Assembly (NCBI RefSeq): GCF_029076695.1
Contig: NZ_JARFIK010000002.1
Span: 496,001-560,000, forward strand
Direction: 5' to 3'
DNA from: Adlercreutzia equolifaciens
Lineage (GTDB): Bacteria; Actinomycetota; Coriobacteriia; Coriobacteriales; Eggerthellaceae
Length of the DNA stretch: 64,000 nt
The notes under the pieces: model-generated
What the model was told of the DNA's origin: nothing
The model's database searches: none
Seen by the model: only the letters and a program-made list of their open reading frames with translations
Shown: piece by piece, positions 10,297 to 18,242 of the stretch
How positions within the stretch are numbered: position 1 is the first letter of the stretch
Layout: every line of letters begins with the position of its first letter
Translations under genes and position numbers: made by a program

Positions 10297-11000
10297 AAGG
10301 CGCGCTGGCAGGGGCGCTTGGGCTCTCGGCGCTGATTGTGGCCATGGGGGCGTGGCTGGGGCTCAGCTACTATCTGACCAGCACTCTGGTGGTGCTTTGC
10401 GCCCTGGCGCCCTTCTTCGTCGATCTTGAGCGGCGCAAGCCCGAGGCACGTGAATTGGTGGTGCTGGCAACGCTCATTGCCCTCGCCGTGATAGCCCGCG
10501 TGGCCTTCGCGCCCATTCCGCATTTCAAGCCCACCATGGCCATCGTGATGATTGCCGGCATGGCCTTCGGGGGCCGCACCGGGTTTTTGGTGGGAGCCGG
10601 TGCCATGCTGGTGAGCAACCTGCTGTTCGGCCAGGGGCCGTGGACTCCCTGGCAAATGCTGGCGTTCGGCACCGGCGGTTTGGCGGCAGGAGTGGCAACG
10701 GATGCCCTGGTGCGGCGCGGGCTCGTCAAGCGAGGCGCCCTTACCTGGCCGCAGCGCCTCGCGCTGGCGGCGGGTGGATTTCTCCTGGTGGTGTGCGTGG
10801 CAGGCCCGCTCCTCGACACCTGCTCGCTCTTCATGATGGTATCCGCTATCACGCCGGCCAGTGCTGTCGCCATCTACCTGGCTGGCCTGCCCATCAACAT
10901 CATCCACGGCGCCGCCACGTTCCTGACGCTGCTGCTCGTAGCCAATCCGCTCCTGCGCATCCTCAACCGCGTCCGCGTAAAGTACGGGGTGTTGGGGTAA
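10293..11000 (+). CDS. ECF transporter S component, predicted cobalamin-specific
   Basis: This 235-residue membrane protein has about six helices and the S-component features AFAPIPHFKPTMAIVMIAGMAFGGRTGFLVGA and LFGQGPWTPWQM, as in the large riboflavin-like/CbrT-like S-component families. It starts with a GTG that overlaps the ATPase stop. Its substrate is inferred as vitamin B12 or a cobamide because the operon is headed by a cobalamin riboswitch and no other S component is present. Other vitamin or precursor specificities cannot be excluded from sequence. Confidence 0.8.
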   Translation: MKGALAGALGLSALIVAMGAWLGLSYYLTSTLVVLCALAPFFVDLERRKPEARELVVLATLIALAVIARVAFAPIPHFKPTMAIVMIAGMAFGGRTGFLVGAGAMLVSNLLFGQGPWTPWQMLAFGTGGLAAGVATDALVRRGLVKRGALTWPQRLALAAGGFLLVVCVAGPLLDTCSLFMMVSAITPASAVAIYLAGLPINIIHGAATFLTLLLVANPLLRILNRVRVKYGVLG

Positions 11001-11014
11001 GCGCGATTCCGTAA

Positions 11015-11049
11015 TTGCCTTCTCCGTTGTAATACTTATAATGTACAAC
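11015..11049 (+). promoter_or_regulatory. Promoter with inverted-repeat operator for the toxin-antitoxin operon
   Basis: TTGCCT (11015-11020) and TATAAT (11037-11042), 16 bases apart, form a recognisable promoter. The -10 is framed by the inverted repeat GTTGTA (11026-11031) / TACAAC (11044-11049). An operator covering the -10 is the usual arrangement for autorepression by a ribbon-helix-helix antitoxin; that role is inferred. Confidence 0.6.
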
Positions 11050-11066
11050 AACGAAAGGAGGTCGCT

Positions 11067-11363
11067 ATGGGCGATGCGATGGTGACGGGCCGTGTGGCCG
11101 AAAAGAAAAAGCAGCAGGGTCTGAGGGTGTTACAGCGGGAGGGCTTGAACACGTCTCAGGCCATCAACCTTATGTTCGACAGGCTTATCGAAGAAGGCAA
11201 TGCTGATTTTCTGAGTGCTGAAACGGAAGCGCCCTCTGCTGACCGGTGGCAAGCGGCCGCGCACTTTGTTGATGGTCTTTCGCGAAAGAAAGCGTCTCGT
11301 TTCGACACGATGTCCAAAGCAGAAGTTAAGCGGGAGCGCCTTGCTGCGAAGGGGCTGATGTAA
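11067..11363 (+). CDS. RelB/DinJ-like antitoxin
   Basis: This 98-residue protein has an N-terminal ribbon-helix-helix segment (MVTGRVAEKKKQQGLRVLQREGLNTSQAINLMFDRLIEEGNADFL) of the RelB/DinJ type, which binds operator DNA as a dimer. The polar C-terminal half would wrap and inhibit the toxin. A strong AAAGGAGG precedes the ATG. It is one base or less apart from the PIN-domain gene, the classic antitoxin-toxin order. RelB-like antitoxins usually pair with RelE toxins, so pairing with a PIN toxin is a less common combination. Confidence 0.85.
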   Translation: MGDAMVTGRVAEKKKQQGLRVLQREGLNTSQAINLMFDRLIEEGNADFLSAETEAPSADRWQAAAHFVDGLSRKKASRFDTMSKAEVKRERLAAKGLM

Positions 11364-11370
11364 GGTGGCG

Positions 11371-11829
11371 ATGGCAAAGCTGCTGCTCGACACCAACATC
11401 GTGATCGATTTTTTGAACGAGCGCGAACCGTTCTATGAAAAGGCGCGCCTCCTGATGATCTGCGGACGGGTGGGGGAGTTCGAACTTTGGCTCGCTTCGT
11501 CTCAGATCACCGACTTGATCTACATTCTTTCGGATGGGGGCAAGCAAGGCCAGGTCGAAGAGGTTGTGAAGCACTTGCGTGAGCTACGTACCTTCGTCAA
11601 TGTGTTTGCCGTGTCCGATCGCGAAATCGACCTCACCCTTGCGGCGGCGTGGAAGGATCCCGAGGATTACCTGTTGGTTGAAGTGGCGTTGGCCCTCAAT
11701 GCCGACGCCGTGATCACGCGCAATCAAAAGGATTTCCCAGAGGGACTGGTTCGCATACTCGATTGCGACGAGTTCTTTGACTGGATGAGCGAGGATTTCA
11801 GCCTGAACTATGAAGAAGTGCCGTGGTGA
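11371..11829 (+). CDS. PIN-domain ribonuclease toxin (VapC-like)
   Basis: This ~152-residue PIN domain is a Mg2+-dependent endoribonuclease fold that typically cleaves tRNA, rRNA or mRNA. The first acidic residue is in LLLDTNIVIDFL, a second acidic position is in SSQITDLIY, the third lies in WKDPEDYLLVEVAL, and the closing strand is DAVITRNQKDF, all typical of the family. ATG 11371 follows AAGGTGG closely; GTG 11365, two codons upstream, is an equally possible start. The gene has no obvious frameshift, so the module looks intact. Confidence 0.85.
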   Translation: MAKLLLDTNIVIDFLNEREPFYEKARLLMICGRVGEFELWLASSQITDLIYILSDGGKQGQVEEVVKHLRELRTFVNVFAVSDREIDLTLAAAWKDPEDYLLVEVALALNADAVITRNQKDFPEGLVRILDCDEFFDWMSEDFSLNYEEVPW

Positions 11830-12239
11830 ATGCTCACTGAGTGATGTGCCCGCAATAACAGGTCGCGCGAAGAACCTGCTATTGCGGCAGTTAGGCGTGA
11901 AGCGTAGGTGCATCGGGTGGCCGCAGACCGCTCCGGCTCAACGCCCTAAACGTTTTGCCCCAACGTCGTTCTCGCTTCAACCTGCAATCCATGCAAAACT
12001 CACGGTTTGTTCGCACCTGGCGGGGGTGGCGGCTGGTATGATGGCTTGCGAAATAAACGGAGATTTTTCTGAGCCTATTCGCATGTGAATCGCACCTCAA
12101 TCGCATTGGAACCACATTCGATTCCCGCTCGCTCGGTCCGCCCCTGTGAGGGTCGTCGGGCCGATAGACACGAGAGACGCGCACGACCGGGTCGCCCTGG
12201 CTCCGTGCGCCGCAGCCTGAACGAAGGGGTTTAGCACGC
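11830..12239. other. 410-bp intergenic region before dnaE
   Basis: No gene is visible here. It holds the hairpin at 11850-11887 and a TATGAT -10-like hexamer at 12037-12042 that could serve dnaE, though no good -35 stands at the right distance. The remainder is moderately AT-rich and unremarkable up to GAAGGGG ahead of the dnaE ATG. Confidence 0.5.
11850..11887 (-). terminator. Long hairpin after the toxin gene
   Basis: CCGCAATAACAGGT (11850-11863) and ACCTGCTATTGCGG (11874-11887) form a 14-bp stem with a 10-base loop. The single A/C mismatch becomes a U-G pair if the minus strand is transcribed. No T-run follows on either strand, so its role as a terminator is uncertain. Confidence 0.5.
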
Positions 12240-15200
12240 ATGGCATTCGTACACCTGCATAACCACACGGAATACTCTCTGCTCGACGGATTGACGCACA
12301 TCAAAGACATGGTGCGCCGCGCCGCCGATTTGGACATGCCCGCCGTTGCCGTTACCGATCACGGCGTCATGTCCGGCATGGTGGAGCTGTCCGACGCCTG
12401 CGACGCCGTGGAGAAGGAAACGGGCAAGCGCGTGAAGCCCATCTTCGGCTGCGAGGTGTACTTCACCGTCGATGAGAGCCTGCGCAAGGACGTGAAGCCG
12501 AAGCTCTACCACTTGCTGCTGCTGGCCAAGACCAACGAGGGCTACCATAACCTGCTGAAGCTGGTCAGCGAGTCCCACGTGGACAACTTCTACTACAAGC
12601 CCCGCACCACCTTCTCCATGCTGCAGAAGTACGGCAAGGGCATCATCGGCTCCTCGGCCTGTATCGCCGGCGTTATCCCGAAGCTGCTCGACCAGGGCCG
12701 CTTCGATGACGCCGTGGAGTGGGCCAAGAAGTTCGCCAGCTGCTTCGAGCCCGGCGACTTCTACATCGAGCTGCAGAATCAGGGCATCCGCACCGATGCC
12801 GGCTTTACCCAGACCGAGCTCAACCATCAGCTGACGAAGGTGGCCCAGGCCGCCGGCTTGAAGACCATTGCCACCAACGACTTCCACTACCTGCTGAAGG
12901 AAGATGCGGTGGCCCAGGACATCATGCTCTGCATCGGCACCGGCTCCACGGTCAACGAGACCAAGCGCATGAAGTTCGAGAACGACCAGTTCTACATGAA
13001 GACCGAGGAGGAAATGCGCGAGGCCATGCGCGACTTCCCCGAGGCCTGCGACAACACCGTGGAAGTGGCGGCCAAGTGCGACGTCACCCTGGAGCGCGAG
13101 CCCATTCTGCCGAAGTTCCCCCTGCCCGAGGGCGAGACCGAGGAATCGTGGTTCCGCAAGCGCGTGCAGGAGGGCCTGGAGAAGCGCTATGGCGTGCCTG
13201 TGCCCGAGCGCGAGCAGAAGCAGGCCGATTACGAGATGGGCATCATCATCCAGCAGGGCTTCCCGGCCTACTTCCTTATTGTGCAGGAGTACATCGAGTG
13301 GGCCCGCTCCCAGGGCATTGGCGTGGGCCCGGGCCGTGGCTCGGCCGCTGGCGCCATCGTGGCCTACGCCATGGGCATCACCGACTTGGACCCCATGCCC
13401 AACGGCCTCATGTTCGAGCGCTTCCTTTCTCCCGAGCGCGTGGAGATGCCCGATATCGACGTCGACTTCGAGCAGGGGCGCCGCGAAGAGGTTATCAACC
13501 ACATCAAGGACGTCTACGGCGAGGATCACGTGTCCCAGGTGATCACCTTCGGCACGCTGCAGGCCAAGAACGCCGTGCGCGACTCGGCTCGCGTGCTGGA
13601 CTACCCTTACGGCGTGGGCGACCGTATCTGCAAGATGATCGGCGACGAGCTGGGCATCACCATCGACAAAGCGCTCGACACCAACCCCGATCTCAAGAAG
13701 GCCTACGACACCGAAGAGGATGTGAAGCGCATCATCGACGCGGCGCGCTCCATCGAGGGCCACGTGCGCGGCGAGGGCGTGCACGCCTGCGCCACCATCA
13801 TCTGCCGCGATCCCATGTCCGACCACGTGCCCATGAAGCGCGACACCAAGGGCGGTGGCATCATCACCCAGTACGACGGTCATTACACGCCGGACTTGGG
13901 CCTGCTCAAGATGGACTTCCTGGGTCTGCGCACCCTGGACGTGCTGTCCATTGCCTGCAAGAACATCGAGGAGCGCTTCGGCACGAAGATTGTCCCCGAG
14001 GAAATTCCCACCGACGACGAGAAGGCGTTCCGCCTCATGCAGTCGGGCAACATGGACGGCCTGTTCCAGGTGGAGGGCGCGCTGTACGTGAGCCTTTTCA
14101 AGCGCCTGCCTCCCAAGCAGTTCTCTGACGTCGTGGCCTCCATCGCTCTGAACCGTCCCGGCCCGTTGGAGTCCGGCATGGTGGAGGACTACATTGCCGC
14201 CGCGAAGAACCCGGCCAACGTGCACTACTACGACGACCGCCTGCGTCCCATCTTGGAGGAGACTCACGGCACCATGGTCTACCAAGAGCAGATCATGCAG
14301 ATCTCCATGGTCATGAGCGGCTTTTCCGCCGGCAAGTCCGACAAGCTGCGCAAGGCCATGGGTAAGAAGAAGCTGGACATCATGCGCCAGCTGCAGGCCG
14401 ATTGGGATTCCGGCGCCGTGGAGAACGGCTATTCGCTCGAGGTGGCCCAGCAAATTTGGGCCGACGCCGAGAAGTTCGCGAAGTACGCCTTCAACAAATC
14501 GCACTCCGCCGCCTACGCCATCCTGGTGATGCGCACGGCCTGGCTGAAGGCCCACTACCCCCATGAGTTCATGGCCGCCGTGCTGACCAGCTACATGGGC
14601 AACACCGACCGCCTCATCCGTTATATTGCCAGCTGCAACAAGAATGGCACGCCAGTACTGCCGCCGGATATCAACGCTTCGCGCGCCGAATTCACCCCTG
14701 TTGAAGAGGGTATTCGCTTTGGGCTGGTGGGCGTGCGCGGCGTGGGCAAGAACGTGGCCGATGAGATCATCGCCGAGCGCGAGGCCAACGGGCCCTTCAC
14801 TTCGCTCCACGATTTCGTGAACCGCCTGGATTCGAAGTGCTACAACCGCAAGACGCTGGAATCGCTCATCAAGGGCGGTGCCTTCGACTCCACGGGCTAC
14901 ACCCGCAAGCAGCTCATGTACTTCGTGGACGAGACGCCGCTCCTGGAAGGAGCCGCCAAGCGCCAGAAGGACCGCGACAACGGCCAGGTGTCCATGTTCG
15001 ATATGTTCGCTGACGACGCCGACTCCGGCTTCCAGGAGGACGTGCCCGAGCCCGACGGCGTGGAGTGGGACAAGCGCACCAAGCTGGCCTACGAGAAGGA
15101 GATCATGAAGATCTACGTCAGTGAGCACCCGCTGCAGCCCTATGAGGGCACGCTGGCGCGTCTGTCGAAGTTCACCATGGGCGATTTGTCCGAGCGTACG

Positions 15201-15698
15201 AAGGAGATTCGCAACGCGGTGTTTGTGGGCATGATCTCGAATGTGGTGGTGAAGCTGACGAAGCGCGGCACCAAGATGGCCACCTTCACCTTGGAGGACA
15301 CCACGGGCTCCATCGAGTGCATCTGCTTCAAGTACGACGACTTCGCCGAGGTCATCCAGGAGGATGTCATTGCGAAGATCAAGGGCAAGTTCGAGAGCGG
15401 CGATCGCGGCAACCAGATTATGGCCTTCGAGTTGGAGGCGCTGGAGCTGAACGAGGAGGACGCGCGCCCGAGCCACTTGGAGCTGTCGGTGCCGTCCCGC
15501 TCTTTCGACCAGAATCGCTCGGCGGGGCTCAATCGCATTCTGCGCTCCTATCCGGGACGCGATGGGGTGGTGCTCATGGTGCAGCAGGCCGACGGCCGCA
15601 AGTTCCGCGCCGAGCTGCCGGTATCGGTGGACGCCCAGTCGCCCATCCTGAAGGCCGAGATTCGCGACCTGTTCGGCCCCGAGGCCATGATTGCGTAG
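12240..15698 (+). CDS. dnaE: DNA polymerase III alpha subunit
   Basis: This 1152-residue replicative polymerase has an N-terminal PHP domain beginning MAFVHLHNHTEYSLLDG with the metal-binding HLHNH. The palm carries the catalytic aspartates D405 and D407 in PDIDVDF, and D559 in LLKMDFLGL. The fingers follow (KAMGKKKLDIM, FNKSHSAAYA), then the helix-hairpin-helix region (GVRGVGKNVADEIIAERE) and a C-terminal OB domain (FVGMISNVVVKLTKRGTKMATFTLEDTTGSIE). Length is normal for DnaE1. It stands alone as a transcription unit, with an intergenic hairpin and structured element downstream. Confidence 0.98.
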   Translation: MAFVHLHNHTEYSLLDGLTHIKDMVRRAADLDMPAVAVTDHGVMSGMVELSDACDAVEKETGKRVKPIFGCEVYFTVDESLRKDVKPKLYHLLLLAKTNEGYHNLLKLVSESHVDNFYYKPRTTFSMLQKYGKGIIGSSACIAGVIPKLLDQGRFDDAVEWAKKFASCFEPGDFYIELQNQGIRTDAGFTQTELNHQLTKVAQAAGLKTIATNDFHYLLKEDAVAQDIMLCIGTGSTVNETKRMKFENDQFYMKTEEEMREAMRDFPEACDNTVEVAAKCDVTLEREPILPKFPLPEGETEESWFRKRVQEGLEKRYGVPVPEREQKQADYEMGIIIQQGFPAYFLIVQEYIEWARSQGIGVGPGRGSAAGAIVAYAMGITDLDPMPNGLMFERFLSPERVEMPDIDVDFEQGRREEVINHIKDVYGEDHVSQVITFGTLQAKNAVRDSARVLDYPYGVGDRICKMIGDELGITIDKALDTNPDLKKAYDTEEDVKRIIDAARSIEGHVRGEGVHACATIICRDPMSDHVPMKRDTKGGGIITQYDGHYTPDLGLLKMDFLGLRTLDVLSIACKNIEERFGTKIVPEEIPTDDEKAFRLMQSGNMDGLFQVEGALYVSLFKRLPPKQFSDVVASIALNRPGPLESGMVEDYIAAAKNPANVHYYDDRLRPILEETHGTMVYQEQIMQISMVMSGFSAGKSDKLRKAMGKKKLDIMRQLQADWDSGAVENGYSLEVAQQIWADAEKFAKYAFNKSHSAAYAILVMRTAWLKAHYPHEFMAAVLTSYMGNTDRLIRYIASCNKNGTPVLPPDINASRAEFTPVEEGIRFGLVGVRGVGKNVADEIIAEREANGPFTSLHDFVNRLDSKCYNRKTLESLIKGGAFDSTGYTRKQLMYFVDETPLLEGAAKRQKDRDNGQVSMFDMFADDADSGFQEDVPEPDGVEWDKRTKLAYEKEIMKIYVSEHPLQPYEGTLARLSKFTMGDLSERTKEIRNAVFVGMISNVVVKLTKRGTKMATFTLEDTTGSIECICFKYDDFAEVIQEDVIAKIKGKFESGDRGNQIMAFELEALELNEEDARPSHLELSVPSRSFDQNRSAGLNRILRSYPGRDGVVLMVQQADGRKFRAELPVSVDAQSPILKAEIRDLFGPEAMIA

Positions 15699-15703
15699 GG
15701 CGT

Positions 15704-15730
15704 TCCGTGCGCCCTTGCGGGACGCACGGA
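15704..15730. terminator. Hairpin after dnaE, first part of the structured element
   Basis: TCCGTGCG (15704-15711) pairs with CGCACGGA (15723-15730), continued by CCC/GGG around a TTGC loop with one bulged A. No T-run follows. An unrelated-sequence hairpin occupies the same position before the second copy of the element at 19627, so it is probably part of that unit as well as a possible dnaE terminator. Confidence 0.6.
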
Positions 15731-15733
15731 CTG

Positions 15734-15850
15734 CTCGACGCTGCGAGGCTCTGGCGCATTTCATCTTCACCCTTGTTTCGCACACGGCGTTGGCGAAGCC
15801 AACTTGGTGCGAAGGCGGGCGAATCTGAAACGCGCCAGAGCCTCTCGCTG
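15734..15850 (-). repeat. Structured intergenic element, copy 1
   Basis: The unit opens with CTCGACGCTGCG and closes with CTCGCTG. A 19-bp outer stem (15745-15763 with 15826-15844, one A/C mismatch) encloses a conserved strand CTTCACCCTTGTTT, a 7-bp inner stem TTCGCAC/GTGCGAA (15777-15783, 15807-15813), an apical hairpin GTTGGC-GAA-GCCAAC and the conserved AAGGCGGGC. Copy 2 at 19659 keeps the unpaired motifs but changes stem sequences in a compensated way. The mismatch is a G-U wobble on the minus strand, hence the strand given. The function is unknown. Confidence 0.75.
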
Positions 15851-15877
15851 ACTTTGCCACGACAAGTGAGGTTGAGA

Positions 15878-16726
15878 ATGATGGCCGAAGAACTAATTCA
15901 TCGTCCTTCGCTGGAGGAGCGGGCTGCTGAGTGCGCTCGCGAGGTGACGCTGTCGGCGACGGTGTCCTATAACGGGGCGCCTTTCGCCGGCTTTGCGAAG
16001 CAGCCGGGGCAGCTGACGGTGCAGGGCGAGCTGGAGCAGGCTTTGGCGCTGCTGTTCCGTCGTCCCGTGGACGTGGTGTGCTCTGGACGCACCGACGCCG
16101 GGGTGCATGCTCGCGGCCAGGTGGTGTCCTTCGAGGTAGATCGCGAGGAGCTGCGCGGCCGTGCCCTGCGTACTCTGCGCAAGTCGCTTAATGCCCTGAC
16201 CCACGATGACATGATAGTGCGCATGGTGGAGGAGCGGCCGCGGGGCTTCTCGGCGCGCTTCGACGCGGAGTGGCGCGAGTACAAGTACTTTCTGGCTACG
16301 GGGGAGACGCCGCCGGTGTTCACGGCCGCTACCTCGTGGTTCGTGGGGCCGAACTTGGATGTGGGCGCCATGGAGGCTGGTGCCCGGCACCTTATCGGCG
16401 AGCACGACTTCAAGAGCTTCTGCATGGCCGCCTCGGCTGTCGGCAAGCCCACGTGCCGTAACGTGAGCGAGATTTCGTTTGCTGCGGCCGATATTATGGG
16501 CGAGCCGCACCGTATCATCACGGTGCGCGGTAACGCGTTCCTGCACTCCATGGTGCGCACTATCGTGGGCACGCTGGTGATGGTGGGGCGCGGCCAGCGC
16601 ACACCGGACTGGGTAGCCGAGGTGCTGGCGGCGCGCGACCGCCAGGCGGCGGGGGAGAACGCCCCGGCCCAGGGCCTCGTGTTCTGGTCGGTGCACTACG
16701 GGGACGAGGCGCTGCCGCTGGGCTAG
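15878..16726 (+). CDS. truA: tRNA pseudouridine(38-40) synthase
   Basis: This 282-residue enzyme isomerises uridines 38-40 of the tRNA anticodon arm. The catalytic aspartate lies in the family motif CSGRTDAGVHARGQV. Further signatures are YNGAPFAGFAKQPGQLTVQGELEQAL, EWREYKYFL, LIGEHDFKSFC and the C-terminal FLHSMVRTIVGTLVMVGRG. ATG 15878 follows GTGAGG at a good distance; ATG 15881 is the alternative. A ~20-residue N-terminal extension precedes the first conserved strand. Confidence 0.95.
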   Translation: MMAEELIHRPSLEERAAECAREVTLSATVSYNGAPFAGFAKQPGQLTVQGELEQALALLFRRPVDVVCSGRTDAGVHARGQVVSFEVDREELRGRALRTLRKSLNALTHDDMIVRMVEERPRGFSARFDAEWREYKYFLATGETPPVFTAATSWFVGPNLDVGAMEAGARHLIGEHDFKSFCMAASAVGKPTCRNVSEISFAAADIMGEPHRIITVRGNAFLHSMVRTIVGTLVMVGRGQRTPDWVAEVLAARDRQAAGENAPAQGLVFWSVHYGDEALPLG

Positions 16727-16937
16727 GGGCCTTCTGCTGCTTTTGATGCCCTCTGCCGTCGCGGGCCCGTGTTGCGGGTGTACGATCGCTTCGGAAGAGC
16801 CAGCGTATACTACTACCTCTTGTTTGTTTTCCCAGAGCAGTCGGCCGTGCTATGATGGCGACACGGTATTTTGCGCGGCCGCACAAGAGGCTGCGTTTCA
16901 CAGGCGCGAGGGCTGGCGCGCCATGAAGGGGGCTGCT

Positions 16938-18062
16938 ATGGCGGACGAGCAGAAGTTGGCACCACTGGGATTCGGGTTCATGCGCTTGCCGCTGACGGAT
17001 CCCGATGATCCCACCTCGATCGATATCGAGAAAACTTGCGAGCTGGTGGACGTGTTCATGGACGCGGGTTTCACCTATTTCGACTCGGCTCGCGGCTATC
17101 ATGGTGGCAAGTCCGAGTGGGCGCTTAAGAAGGCCGTGGTGGAACGCTATCCGCGCGACTCCTTCCAAATTGCCACGAAGCTGCCGGCCTGGTTGGCCAA
17201 AAATGCCGATCACGCCCGGGCTATGTTCGACAAGTCGCTGCGCGAGTGCGGTATCGACTACTTCGACTATTACCTGCTGCACAACTTGGGCGAGAGCCTG
17301 ACGGCCTGTTTCGAGGAGTACGGCCTGTGGGAGTTCTGCGCTCAAATGAAGGCCGAGGGCAAGATCAAGAAGTTCGGCTTCTCCATTCACGATAACGCCG
17401 AAGAGCTGGAGAAAGTGCTCGATGCGCATCCCGAGGTTGATTTCGTGCAGCTGCAGATCAACTACGTAGACTGGGAAAGCGACATCATCCAATCGCGTCG
17501 GTGCTACGAGGTGTGCCAGGAGCGTGGCTTGCCCGTGGTCATTATGGAGCCGGTGAAGGGCGGTACCCTGGTAAAACTGCCCGACGCCGTGGCCGATGTG
17601 CTGCGCGAGGCCGAGCCAGGCGCACCGCTGGCGTCGTGGGCGCTGCGCTTCGCAGGCTCGCTGCCCAACGTTATCGCCGTGCTTTCTGGCATGAACACGC
17701 CGGCTATGGTGGGGGAGAACGCCGCCATTATGCGCGACTGCCCGCCCCTGACGCCAGATGAGTATAAGGTGATCGACCGAGCTCGCGAGGTGCTGACCAG
17801 CATGCCCGGCGTGCCCTGCACCGATTGCCGTTATTGCATGAAGGGATGCCCCGAGGGCGTGCACATCAACACCATCATGCAGTCGCTCAACATCCACGAC
17901 CAGATGGGCGATGCCTATCGCGCCCAGGAGAACTACAACTGGAATACCGGCGACGGCAAGGCCAGCGCCTGCATCCAGTGCGGCGCCTGCGAAACCGTGT
18001 GCCCCCAGCACATCCCCATCGTAACCGAGCTCGAGCGCGCCGTAGAGCTGTTCGAGCAGTAG
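16938..18062 (+). CDS. Aldo/keto reductase with C-terminal ferredoxin domain
   Basis: This 374-residue protein has an aldo/keto reductase barrel (FGFMRLP at the start, YFDSARGYHGGKSE with the catalytic Asp/Tyr pair, IATKLP with the lysine, YLLHNLG with the histidine). It is followed by two cysteine clusters, CTDCRYCMKGCP beginning at C294 and CIQCGACETVCP near 345, that fit a 2[4Fe-4S] ferredoxin. Such fusions are common in anaerobes and are usually of unknown substrate. ATG 16938 is chosen because AAGGGGG is six bases upstream; ATG 16923 is in frame too. A TATGAT box at 16851 may be its promoter. Confidence 0.88.
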   Translation: MADEQKLAPLGFGFMRLPLTDPDDPTSIDIEKTCELVDVFMDAGFTYFDSARGYHGGKSEWALKKAVVERYPRDSFQIATKLPAWLAKNADHARAMFDKSLRECGIDYFDYYLLHNLGESLTACFEEYGLWEFCAQMKAEGKIKKFGFSIHDNAEELEKVLDAHPEVDFVQLQINYVDWESDIIQSRRCYEVCQERGLPVVIMEPVKGGTLVKLPDAVADVLREAEPGAPLASWALRFAGSLPNVIAVLSGMNTPAMVGENAAIMRDCPPLTPDEYKVIDRAREVLTSMPGVPCTDCRYCMKGCPEGVHINTIMQSLNIHDQMGDAYRAQENYNWNTGDGKASACIQCGACETVCPQHIPIVTELERAVELFEQ

Positions 18063-18081
18063 AAGCGCAGCGGCTTGGGCC

Positions 18082-18109
18082 TGAGACAGCCAACCGTCTG
18101 ACTTGTCTC
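18082..18109. repeat. TGAGAC palindromic repeat, copy 1
   Basis: A 28-base unit beginning TGAGACAGCCAACCGTCTGA and ending CTTGTCTC, located 20 bases after the aldo/keto reductase stop. It shares its first 20 bases almost exactly with the copies at 40084, 54493, 60170 and 61366. TGAGAC can pair with GTCTC, giving a terminator-like hairpin. Confidence 0.7.
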
Positions 18110-18169
18110 CTTGAAGGGGGCCGTTCTGCCGCCGACCCCCGTGTCGAGGGCGCTCAGGGGCATCTGCGC

Positions 18170-18175
18170 TATAAT
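18170..18175 (+). promoter_or_regulatory. -10-like TATAAT before the NSS transporter
   Basis: A consensus TATAAT lies 68 bases before the transporter start. No convincing -35 is present at 16-18 bases, so this is a candidate only. Confidence 0.4.
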
Positions 18176-18242
18176 CTTCCCACTTATTTTCAGATTGTTT
18201 ATTGGGGCGGGGCAAATGGACCCCGAGAAGGAAAGGGAATTT

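Noticed and set aside
12231-15860. 1209-codon minus-strand frame antisense to dnaE
   Set aside because: It mirrors dnaE codon periodicity and lacks any domain; dnaE on plus has all catalytic motifs.
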